This document shows positions 14,525-21,642 of a stretch of 64,000 nt of DNA, piece by piece. The translations under genes and the position numbers were made by a program. Within the stretch, counting starts at the first letter, position 1; every line of letters begins with the position of its first letter. A model generated the notes under the pieces. The model was not told the DNA's origin. It saw only the letters and a program-made list of their open reading frames with translations, and did not search any database. The DNA is from an uncultured Lachnospiraceae bacterium (GTDB lineage: Bacteria; Bacillota; Clostridia; Lachnospirales; Lachnospiraceae): assembly GCA_934351255.1 (NCBI GenBank), contig CAKRJH010000012.1, positions 1-64,000 on the forward strand, read 5' to 3'.

Positions 14525-16522
14525 TCAGGATTCGGAAGCACGGTACTGGCTCGGTGATACTTCATATTTTTTCTTAAACAGACGGCTGAAATGCTCTACA
14601 TTGGGATAACCCACGCTCTCGGCAACCGCCTCCACGGTCATGTTGCTGTTTTTCAGCAGCGTCTTCGCCTTTTTCATCCGGATCTGTTGGACATAATCGC
14701 CGAATGTCACTCCCGCCTTCTCCTTGAAATACTTGGAGATATATGGCTCGGAGAGGTTAAATTTTCCGGCCATTACCTCCAGCGTCACACGCTGATAATG
14801 TGCCTGGATATAATTCTTCATCGCCACCAGCCGCTCGTCATCCTTAGCCCCGGCCTGACCAAGCTGAGGCAGCTTGTTGACCGCCACAACCAACGCATGG
14901 ATCGATGCCTTGATGATGTCCTCGTCAATACCAATTCCCCAGTACATTTTTCCCTGACAGGTAATCCCCACATAGGCCATTGCCTTGGACGAAGATCCTT
15001 TGGACAGGGCATGTTCCTCATACACGCTGAGTTCATAGCTGATGTCAAAATACTGTTTGATCGTGTTGGATGCTGCATCCAGACGGCCGTTTCCATTGGC
15101 AGTGACCTTGTGTTCCTGATTGCGGTGCACGATGTCCGCCTCGGCCATAATGCCGTTCTCCTGACGGAAATGACACTGTGCGATCTGGAAATGAGGCTGT
15201 GCCAGCATGTAATGATCGGAAAGGATCTCATAGACCAGTTCCGGAACCAGTTCCTTATGAGCCTCATCCGATACTTGTTTGACCAGATAGCCTACCTCCT
15301 CACGCATCTTTTCCGGAAGTGTGATTCCGTAGTTCTGTTTTAAGATGTAATTGACACCGCCCTTGCCCGACTGGCTGTTGATGCGGATGACATCCGACTC
15401 ATAGGCACGCCCCACATCTTTTGGATCGATCGGCAGATACGGAACCGACCATTTATACAGATGATTGTCCTCCCGGTAATTCATTCCCTTGGCGATCGCA
15501 TCCTGATGCGAACCGGAAAATGCGGTAAACACCAGATCCCCTGCATACGGCTGGCGCGGCGGCACCTCCATACGGGTGTACTTCTCATATCTGCTGCGGA
15601 TCTGTGTCATCTTCGAGAAGTCCAGTTCCGGATTCACACCATGGGAAAACATGTTCATGGCCAATGTGATAATGTCCACATTGCCGGTGCGCTCTCCATT
15701 GCCAAACAGCGTACCCTCGATACGGTCTGCGCCGGCCAGAATGCCAAGTTCCGCGTCACTGATACCGCTTCCCCGGTCATTGTGCGGATGCAGGCTGAGC
15801 GTCACGGCATCCCTGTATTGCAGATGTTTGCTGATATATTCCACCTGTGTGGCAAAGACATGCGGCATCGCATTTTCCACGGTGGTCGGAATATTGATGA
15901 TCACCTTGTGGTCCGGTGTCGGCTGCCAGATGTCCAGCACTGCATTACAGACCTCCACCGCATAGTCCACTTCCGTTCCCTGGAAGCTCTCCGGGCTGTA
16001 CTCAAATGAGAAATTTCCCTCGGTCTGTTCCGCAAGTTCTTTTAACAATCTTGCACCGTCAACTGCAATCTGCAGGATCTGCTCCTTGCTCTTTTTGAAG
16101 ACCTGTTCTCTCTGCGCCACGGAAGTCGAATTGTACAGATGGATCACCGCATGCGGTGCACCCTTGACCGCCTCAAAGGTCTTCTTGATAATGTGCTCTC
16201 TTGCCTGGGTCAGCACCTGCACTGTCACGTCCTCCGGAATCATCTCACGGTCGATCAGGGCACGCATGAAATTGTACTCTGTCTCGGAAGCTGCCGGAAA
16301 TCCCACTTCGATCTCCTTGAATCCGATCTCCACCAGCATCCGGAAGAATGCCAGTTTCTCCTCCAGGCTCATCGGCTCGATCAGCGCCTGGTTGCCGTCC
16401 CGCAGGTCCACGGAGCACCAGATCGGTGCCTTGTCAATATACTCTTTTTTCACCCAGTCGTACGTGCATTCCGGCGGCATAAAATACGTTCTCTCATATT
16501 TGTCATACCCTTTCATTTCCAT
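14525..16522 (-). CDS. leuA: 2-isopropylmalate synthase fused to an AraC-type DNA-binding domain
   Basis: Condenses acetyl-CoA with 2-ketoisovalerate, the first committed step of leucine synthesis. Residues 1-400 are the TIM-barrel catalytic region: SVDLRDGNQAL (Asp39, Arg41), the metal-binding HPHND (His245, His247) and GNGERTGN. Residues about 440-555 resemble the leucine-binding LeuA dimer domain, with NGNGRLDAASN. Residues 562-665 are a complete AraC/XylS double helix-turn-helix (LEVMAGKFNLSEPYISKYFK; AVAESVGYPNVEHFSRLFKK; SPSQYR). All three parts are in one 665-aa frame with no sign of frameshift. GAGAGG lies 7 nt before the ATG. Two 15-bp direct repeats stand just upstream. It is placed inside the spoVA cluster. 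I infer a leucine-responsive regulator-enzyme. Confidence 0.9.
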   Translation of the reverse strand: MEMKGYDKYERTYFMPPECTYDWVKKEYIDKAPIWCSVDLRDGNQALIEPMSLEEKLAFFRMLVEIGFKEIEVGFPAASETEYNFMRALIDREMIPEDVTVQVLTQAREHIIKKTFEAVKGAPHAVIHLYNSTSVAQREQVFKKSKEQILQIAVDGARLLKELAEQTEGNFSFEYSPESFQGTEVDYAVEVCNAVLDIWQPTPDHKVIINIPTTVENAMPHVFATQVEYISKHLQYRDAVTLSLHPHNDRGSGISDAELGILAGADRIEGTLFGNGERTGNVDIITLAMNMFSHGVNPELDFSKMTQIRSRYEKYTRMEVPPRQPYAGDLVFTAFSGSHQDAIAKGMNYREDNHLYKWSVPYLPIDPKDVGRAYESDVIRINSQSGKGGVNYILKQNYGITLPEKMREEVGYLVKQVSDEAHKELVPELVYEILSDHYMLAQPHFQIAQCHFRQENGIMAEADIVHRNQEHKVTANGNGRLDAASNTIKQYFDISYELSVYEEHALSKGSSSKAMAYVGITCQGKMYWGIGIDEDIIKASIHALVVAVNKLPQLGQAGAKDDERLVAMKNYIQAHYQRVTLEVMAGKFNLSEPYISKYFKEKAGVTFGDYVQQIRMKKAKTLLKNSNMTVEAVAESVGYPNVEHFSRLFKKKYEVSPSQYRASES

Positions 16523-16548
16523 AGGATAACCTCTCTTTCTCTTTTGCG

Positions 16549-16587
16549 ATTAAAATAGATCAATTTCGTTCCATTAAAATATATCAA
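16549..16587. promoter_or_regulatory. Direct repeats upstream of leuA-araC, candidate operator
   Basis: ATTAAAATAGATCAA (16549-16563) and ATTAAAATATATCAA (16573-16587) differ at one base and repeat with a 24-bp period, about two helical turns. AraC-family proteins typically bind such direct repeats. They begin 27 bp before the start codon of the fusion gene. Confidence 0.6.
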
Positions 16588-16632
16588 CTCTCTTGACCTT
16601 TTATTATCCTATCATGATATGTCCCTCCTGAG

Positions 16633-16652
16633 AATGATTAAATTTAATCATT
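16633..16652. promoter_or_regulatory. 20-bp perfect palindrome after spoVAC
   Basis: AATGATTAAATTTAATCATT is a perfect inverted repeat that abuts the spoVAC stop codon. Without a loop it is a poor terminator, so a dimeric repressor site is also possible. It shares the ATTAAA core with the nearby direct repeats. Confidence 0.55.
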
Positions 16653-17165
16653 TTACATGATTATTTTTGCTATCATGTACAAAATTCCCAGAATCCAGCT
16701 GCTAAAGATCCCATACAGGATCACCGGTCCCGCAATCTTAAAGATCTGACAGCCAATGCCAAACACCTGCCCCTCTGCCGAAAACTCGATCGCAGATGCT
16801 ACCACCGAATTGGCAAATCCTGTGATCGGCACAATGCTTCCCGCCCCGGCAAACTGTCCCATTTTCTGATACAGATTGAGACCGGTAAACAGCGCACTCA
16901 GCGCGATCAGTGAAATTGTCGTATACAGGCCTGCCAGTTCCTCATCTCCGAAGCCCCAGAGAAATCCCTGCCGGATCAGTTCCCCCAGCAGACAGATCGC
17001 ACCACCCACCAGAAATGCACGGAGTGCATTGGCAAATCCATTGGATTTCGGAGTCATATTTTCCACATACTGCTGATAAAGCTGCTTGCGCTCCTCGTCA
17101 TCCTTTGCATCCCAGATCTGCGCCGCACTCGGATGATTGCTGTCCTTTTTATTTCCTTTTGCCAT
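16653..17165 (-). CDS. spoVAC: Stage V sporulation protein AC
   Basis: Integral membrane subunit of the SpoVA dipicolinate channel; the Bacillus protein is mechanosensitive. A hydrophilic N-terminus (about 45 residues) is followed by several hydrophobic helices and the family motif GAGSIVPITGFANSVVASAIEF, matching the equivalent stretch in SpoVAE. 170 aa. Start: the ATG at 17165 is 9 nt from AAGGAAGG; a TTG at 17171 is too close. It follows spoVAB by about 50 bp. Confidence 0.95.
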   Translation of the reverse strand: MAKGNKKDSNHPSAAQIWDAKDDEERKQLYQQYVENMTPKSNGFANALRAFLVGGAICLLGELIRQGFLWGFGDEELAGLYTTISLIALSALFTGLNLYQKMGQFAGAGSIVPITGFANSVVASAIEFSAEGQVFGIGCQIFKIAGPVILYGIFSSWILGILYMIAKIIM

Positions 17166-17218
17166 ATCCAAGAACCTTCCTTTCGTTTTGGTCTTAGTAT
17201 TTTCCGGAAAATGCCGTT

Positions 17219-17656
17219 TTATTCCAGAAAACGGAAATAAAGCTGGTAGAAGCTCCCCAGCGCCTTTCCCAGTGCCATCGCCACGATCAGCAGCGGCAGC
17301 CCCTGTTTGAGTCTGGTGCGGTGGCAGAGGATGGGGATGACCTGTACCGTCTCTGCCAGCGCCATGGCCAGACAGCCCACAAAGACTCCCGCCAGAGCAC
17401 CGAACAGACAGAGTCCCACCGTGTGCAGCGGTACCGGAAATTCAAACACCGAGATCACACATCCAAACATGGCCCCTGCCAGGATCGTATTCTCGATCGC
17501 CCAGGTATGGCGCGTCTTGTGAAGAACTGCCATCAGCCGCGGAATGATCCCCAGAATACTGATAAACGCAAACACGCCCCCCGCCACGCCGACTCCGCCG
17601 GAAAAGGTTGCAAATAACAGAAACAGATATCTGCCGATCTCACAGAGGTCACTCAC
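17219..17656 (-). CDS. spoVAB: Stage V sporulation protein AB
   Basis: Membrane protein of the SpoVA complex, 145 aa with four predicted hydrophobic helices. Segments such as FATFSGGVGVAGGVFAFISI and GCLAMALAETVQVIPI, with IPRLM between them, match the SpoVAB family. Its ATG overlaps the spoVAA stop by 4 nt (ATGA), so translation is probably coupled. Confidence 0.92.
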   Translation of the reverse strand: MSDLCEIGRYLFLLFATFSGGVGVAGGVFAFISILGIIPRLMAVLHKTRHTWAIENTILAGAMFGCVISVFEFPVPLHTVGLCLFGALAGVFVGCLAMALAETVQVIPILCHRTRLKQGLPLLIVAMALGKALGSFYQLYFRFLE

Positions 17657-18276
17657 TTGCGCATCTCTCCTTTCCTCGCTGCATCCACGATAACTGCCTG
17701 ATCCATGTCCTGCTCGTACTTACGCATTTCCATGTGAATCGGCGTTGGATCGTCACGGAGTTTGCGCCAGGTAAAGTGATTATAAAATCCCAGCACCCCG
17801 GTCGCGATACCCAGACTGTAGGAGATTTCCAGGATTGTCCCGCTCTTCTCCTCATGTCCCATGATCAGCTTGTAAAACATGGAGAAAACATCACCGACGC
17901 TGACATCCGTATTAAATGTCATGATCGTAAATGCCGCACCGCAAAATACCACTCCAAACATCAGAAACGTCTTGATCCACTCCCAGAGTCTGACCGGCTT
18001 TTTCTCCAGACGGTATGTGACCACAAATTCCGTCGGCCCCATATGTTCCACCTGAAGCCCCGGCCGTAGTCCCTCCAGCAGTTCCACCACCTTCATGCTG
18101 GAATAGATCAGTTTCTGATTCTCGCCTCTGGGAACCAGACACAGGATCTGCTGTCTCGCCTCCTTTTGCAGTCGGCTGTCACTGCACAGGATTTCCGCCA
18201 CATCCTCCAGCAGAATCTTTTCATGTGTCACCTGACTCGACGGATTGATCTTAATATAGATTGTCTGTTCACTCAT
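17653..18276 (-). CDS. spoVAA: Stage V sporulation protein AA
   Basis: SpoVA subunit with a soluble N-terminal domain (about residues 1-110, starting MSEQTIYIKINPSSQ) and two C-terminal transmembrane helices (about 115-190, including TFLMFGVVFCGAAFTIMTF). The usable start is 18276, set by a GGGGGG run 9 nt upstream. The open frame extends to 18345 but overlaps sigF and has no ribosome site there. 207 aa, normal for the family. It directly follows sigF, as in Bacillus apart from spacing. Confidence 0.93.
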   Translation of the reverse strand: MSEQTIYIKINPSSQVTHEKILLEDVAEILCSDSRLQKEARQQILCLVPRGENQKLIYSSMKVVELLEGLRPGLQVEHMGPTEFVVTYRLEKKPVRLWEWIKTFLMFGVVFCGAAFTIMTFNTDVSVGDVFSMFYKLIMGHEEKSGTILEISYSLGIATGVLGFYNHFTWRKLRDDPTPIHMEMRKYEQDMDQAVIVDAARKGEMRK

Positions 18277-18296
18277 ACAGCTCTGCCCCCCTTTCT

Positions 18297-19043
18297 TTAC
18301 CAATAGCTGCGCAGTTGTCTCAGGATCTTTTTCTCCAGCCGGCACACCTGTACCTGGCTGATCCCCAGCACCTGCGCGGTCTGTGTCTGTGTCATATCCC
18401 GGAAATACCGGCAGCGGATCAACTGCTGATCCCTCTCAGACAACAGCCCCATCGCCGAGTTCAGCATCATGCGATCCAACACTTTTTCCTTCTCAGGATC
18501 TTTTTCCTGCTGCGTCTGTTCGGCCAGCAGGTCCAGAAGACGTCCGGGTTTGCCATCTCCCGCGTCCAACGGCCTGTCCAGCGAATCCACACTCCTGACT
18601 GCCTCCAGCGCCACCACAGCATCCTCAGGTTCCACCTCCAGCGCCGCCGCAAGTTCTCCCAGAGTCGCCTCCTGTCCGGTTCTCTGTTCCCATAGTATGG
18701 CCTGACGTTTCAATTTCCATCCCAGTTCCCGTGTCGACCGGCTCACCTTGACCATTCCGTCGTCCCGAAGAAAGCGGCGGATCTCGCCCATGATCAATGG
18801 CACCGCATAGGTACTGAACTGCACCTGATACTCCAGATTAAAATGATCGATCGCCTTGATCAGTCCGATACACCCGATCTGAAACAGATCCTCCCGGTCA
18901 TATCCTCTTCCCACGAATCGTTTAACGACACTATGCACCAGTCCTGTATTCTCCTCCACCAGACGGTTTCGTGCGCTCTTGTCTCCCTGCGCTGCCAGGC
19001 GGAGTTTTTCCCGCGTATCCAGGTGGTCCATATCCTCTTTCAT
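18297..19043 (-). CDS. sigF: RNA polymerase sigma-F factor
   Basis: First forespore-specific sigma factor. Region 2 appears as NTGLVHSVVKRFVGRGYDREDLFQIGCIGLIKAI (residues about 30-65) and FSTYAVPLIMGEIRRFLRDD. Region 4 has the helix-turn-helix MTQTQTAQVLGISQVQVCRLEKKIL. 248 aa. Third gene of the spoIIA operon, 9 bp after spoIIAB. The protein should be held inactive by SpoIIAB until SpoIIAA is dephosphorylated. Confidence 0.97.
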   Translation of the reverse strand: MKEDMDHLDTREKLRLAAQGDKSARNRLVEENTGLVHSVVKRFVGRGYDREDLFQIGCIGLIKAIDHFNLEYQVQFSTYAVPLIMGEIRRFLRDDGMVKVSRSTRELGWKLKRQAILWEQRTGQEATLGELAAALEVEPEDAVVALEAVRSVDSLDRPLDAGDGKPGRLLDLLAEQTQQEKDPEKEKVLDRMMLNSAMGLLSERDQQLIRCRYFRDMTQTQTAQVLGISQVQVCRLEKKILRQLRSYW

Positions 19044-19052
19044 GCCTCACCC

Positions 19053-19487
19053 TCACTGCGCACGGATCGTCTTTTTCATCACAACACGCGTCCCTTCTCC
19101 CAGTTTGGAGCGAACTTCCAGCTCATCCATAAACGCTTCCATAAATGCAAATCCCATTCCTGAGCGTTCCCATTCGGGTCTCGTGGTATACATCGGTTCC
19201 ATGGCTTTTTCGACCTGCGCGATCCCGACACCGCGGTCCGCCACTTCCACCGTCACTACCTGTCCGCAGATTTCGCAGCGAAGCTCGATTTCTCCCGAGC
19301 AATGCGGATACCCATGCAGAATACAGTTCGTCACCGCCTCGGATACCGCGGTCTTCACATCCGCCAGTTCCTCCAGCGTCGGATCCAGTCTGGCCATATA
19401 CGCTGCCACCACGGTTCTGGCAAATGCCTCATTTCTGGAATCACTGTCAAAATAGACCCTCATCTCTGTCTGGTTATCTTCCCGCAT
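19053..19487 (-). CDS. spoIIAB: Anti-sigma-F factor SpoIIAB
   Basis: Protein kinase and anti-sigma factor of the GHKL ATPase fold. It binds sigma-F or phosphorylates SpoIIAA. Seen: the N-box EAVTNCILHGYPH, the G1 box DRGVGIAQVEKAM, and the G2 region ERSGMGFAFMEAFMDEL. 144 aa. Its start overlaps the end of spoIIAA by 14 nt, giving coupled translation and matched amounts of the partners. Confidence 0.97.
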   Translation of the reverse strand: MREDNQTEMRVYFDSDSRNEAFARTVVAAYMARLDPTLEELADVKTAVSEAVTNCILHGYPHCSGEIELRCEICGQVVTVEVADRGVGIAQVEKAMEPMYTTRPEWERSGMGFAFMEAFMDELEVRSKLGEGTRVVMKKTIRAQ

Positions 19488-19848
19488 AACTTCTTCTCCC
19501 CTCTGTCTTCATTGCTTCCACCGCCTCCCCGGCCGTGTCATACCTGTCCATGATCTGGTACAGGCCTGACAGTTCAAAAATACGGTTGACACGGCATCCG
19601 ACATGGCTGACTGCCACCTTTCCTCCGCAGAGTTTCGCCTTGCGGTATCTCCCTGTCAACAGGCCAATGCCCGAACTGTCCATAAAGTCTGCATGTTCAA
19701 AATCAAACACCACATTGCGGATCTTCCCCTGTTCCAGAATGTGATCCGCCGTCTGGCGTATGCTGATCGTCCCGTGATGATCCAGTTCCTGCGGCAGATA
19801 CACCACCATCGTATCTCCCTTCATCTCAAAATGAATTTCCTGTTCCAA
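19474..19848 (-). CDS. spoIIAA: Anti-sigma-F factor antagonist SpoIIAA
   Basis: STAS-domain protein that releases sigma-F when dephosphorylated by SpoIIE. The phosphorylation site is in DFMDSSGIGLLTGRY. The start codon is TTG (19846-19848), clearly chosen because AAAGGAG lies 7 nt upstream. The C-terminal tail is about 10 residues longer than in Bacillus (EGRRSYAGR), where it overlaps spoIIAB. A sigma-H promoter is expected here from family knowledge, but I found no convincing match. No dacF gene precedes it. Confidence 0.95.
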   Translation of the reverse strand: MEQEIHFEMKGDTMVVYLPQELDHHGTISIRQTADHILEQGKIRNVVFDFEHADFMDSSGIGLLTGRYRKAKLCGGKVAVSHVGCRVNRIFELSGLYQIMDRYDTAGEAVEAMKTEGRRSYAGR

Positions 19849-19920
19849 AATTTACTCCTTTCCGCACTGCACACATTGCACAGTTCTTTTACGGGAATTT
19901 TTAATAAAAAAAGCAAAAAA

Positions 19921-19966
19921 ATCCCCTGTCAGAATTTACATATGGTCTGTAAATCTGACAGGGGAT
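19921..19966 (-). terminator. Strong terminator after the zinc-ribbon/TPR gene
   Basis: A 19-bp stem with one bulged A: ATCCCCTGTCAGA(A)TTTACA at 19921-19940 pairs with 19948-19966 around a 7-nt loop. On the minus strand it is followed by TTTTTTTGC and a second T-run. It separates the upstream transcript from the spoIIA operon. Confidence 0.92.
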
Positions 19967-19991
19967 CCTGTCCTTATCCCGATCTCTGTGA

Positions 19992-21410
19992 TTACATTCC
20001 CATCTCTTTGAGACGTGCCTGCGCTTCCGCTACACGCTCGGAATCCGGATAATCGTTGATGATCTGGTCATAGTATTCTTTTGCCTTGTCATTGTCTCCC
20101 TTGCGCTGGTAGCAGCGTCCCAGGAAATACATGGCATCTGTGTTGGTCTCATCATAATCCAGCGACTTCAAAAGCAGGGTGATCGCTTCGTCATAATCCT
20201 GTTTGCCGACATAAGCCCCCTCTCCGTTGTAGCAGTCCCTTCCCTGTTCAAAATAGGTCGTGGACGCATCCGAAGATACACTCTTGGTTAATTTCTTGTA
20301 GAGCTTTTTGGAGATCTTGGTCGTAAACGATCCATCCTTGATCTTGGCCAGGCTCTCTGCCATCGCCGTGACATCTCCCGCCACGCTGTACTGATAGGCA
20401 TCCAGCAGATTGTCATAATCCTCGGTGTTGGCACTGCTCTGGGACGCCTCAAGCTGTCCCTGCAGTTTTTCGACCTGTTTTTTGAGGTTTGTATTCTCAT
20501 TCTTCAGGGTCGAAGTATCGCTGTCCTCTGTCGCCAGTTTCTCACTGTACTGCTTAAAGTTCGCATTCGTCGCCTCATTGGCATTCTTGATCATCTGTGG
20601 CAGAATCAGAAAACGCATGAGTACCACGCCGATGACCACACCCAGCAGGATCTGCAGAAACGGCATAATAAACGGTTTCTCCTCCTTGTACAGCGTGATC
20701 GGCTTGTAGGCATCTGTATCCACCTTCGGGATATTAGCCTGTGCTGTGTTGTCCGCCTTGGGCGTCAGCAACTTCTCACGCTTCACCTTGACATCGGAAA
20801 GCTCCTTGAGATAGCGCAGCGTCGTCGTGTTATTGATATCCACGGTGCTGATATTCTTGAGCAGCTTGTACGCCTTGACACGGTTTTCTTTTTTGCCGGT
20901 CTGCATGTACAAAAGTGCCAGAAGCTGATGTGCTCTCACAAAATGCGGGTTCATGCCGACTACCTTGCGAAGCTGGATGATCGCCATATCCTCATCTCCT
21001 GTCAATGCAGAAGACAGTGCAAAGTTATATTTCTTGATCGTCTGATTATAGTTCTCCAGTTTGTTAGGATTCGTCTGAACCTGGGAAATATAATAATCTG
21101 CCTCGTTGTTGTCAGGATGGAAATGCTTGCTGATGATCCACTCTCTGAGTCCGGAGACAATCTCCCCCTCCTCATAATAGATCAGTCCCAGCAGATTTCT
21201 GGCCTGCATATGCTGCTTGTACAGCTTCAGACAGGTCGTCAGGGAAGACACCGCGCCGGACAGATCACGGATCTGTGCACGCTGCAGTCCCTCATTGTAA
21301 AAACTATTGGCCAGACCGTAGACCTGACGAAATCTCTTCAGGTCCTGGCCACAATTCTCGCAGCGGCGCTTCTGAAACGACAGCTGCGCATCACATCTTG
21401 GACAATTCAT
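19992..21410 (-). CDS. Zinc-ribbon and TPR membrane protein, function unknown
   Basis: In order: a double-CxxC zinc ribbon at the N-terminus (CPRCDA...CENCGQDL), TPR-like helical repeats (about residues 30-190), a linker, one transmembrane helix (about 248-272, FLQILLGVVIGVVLMRFLIL), a coiled coil (about 275-325), and a second TPR block at the C-terminus (CYNGEGAYVGKQDYDEAITL, AMYFLGRCYQRKGDNDKAKEYY). 472 aa. This suggests a cytoplasmic sensor or scaffold linked to an extracytoplasmic TPR domain. The gene follows a 54-aa gene by 2 bp. I recognise no named family. Confidence 0.75.
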   Translation of the reverse strand: MNCPRCDAQLSFQKRRCENCGQDLKRFRQVYGLANSFYNEGLQRAQIRDLSGAVSSLTTCLKLYKQHMQARNLLGLIYYEEGEIVSGLREWIISKHFHPDNNEADYYISQVQTNPNKLENYNQTIKKYNFALSSALTGDEDMAIIQLRKVVGMNPHFVRAHQLLALLYMQTGKKENRVKAYKLLKNISTVDINNTTTLRYLKELSDVKVKREKLLTPKADNTAQANIPKVDTDAYKPITLYKEEKPFIMPFLQILLGVVIGVVLMRFLILPQMIKNANEATNANFKQYSEKLATEDSDTSTLKNENTNLKKQVEKLQGQLEASQSSANTEDYDNLLDAYQYSVAGDVTAMAESLAKIKDGSFTTKISKKLYKKLTKSVSSDASTTYFEQGRDCYNGEGAYVGKQDYDEAITLLLKSLDYDETNTDAMYFLGRCYQRKGDNDKAKEYYDQIINDYPDSERVAEAQARLKEMGM

Positions 21411-21412
21411 GA

Positions 21413-21577
21413 TTATTCCTCTTCCTTTTTGCGTCTGCCACTGTTTCCTGCGTTCTCCTCCACAATCTTCTGGAGCAGATCCACTACGTCGTCTGTGCTG
21501 TTGTTATATATGGCGTCCTCCACCTGTTCCACTTCCAGGCTCGGCTGAAATTTCTTTAACTCTGCTTCAAAATCCAT
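21413..21577 (-). CDS. Small 54-aa acidic protein
   Basis: Read directly from the sequence: MDFEAELKKFQPSLEVEQVE, then DAIYNNSTDDVVDLLQKIVE and a charged tail ENAGNSGRRKKEEE. AGGAGG lies 9 nt before the ATG. The stop codon is 2 nt before the start of the zinc-ribbon/TPR gene, so the two are very probably translated together. It is predicted helical and has no signal or membrane segment. Function unknown. Its tight link to the membrane TPR protein suggests a partner. Confidence 0.75.
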   Translation of the reverse strand: MDFEAELKKFQPSLEVEQVEDAIYNNSTDDVVDLLQKIVEENAGNSGRRKKEEE

Positions 21578-21642
21578 ACTATATTACCTCCTGAATCTGT
21601 TCAATTCCTAATCTATCGCAAATATCGACATACTTCAAGACA

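Noticed and set aside
16605..16616. A tiny leader peptide (Met-Ile-Gly-stop) behind AGGAGGG before leuA
   Set aside because: The codons are too few and contain no leucine, so it cannot be a leucine attenuator. Probably coincidence.
19849..19920. Sigma-H promoter for the spoIIA operon
   Set aside because: Expected from other species, but no sequence close to the consensus was visible.
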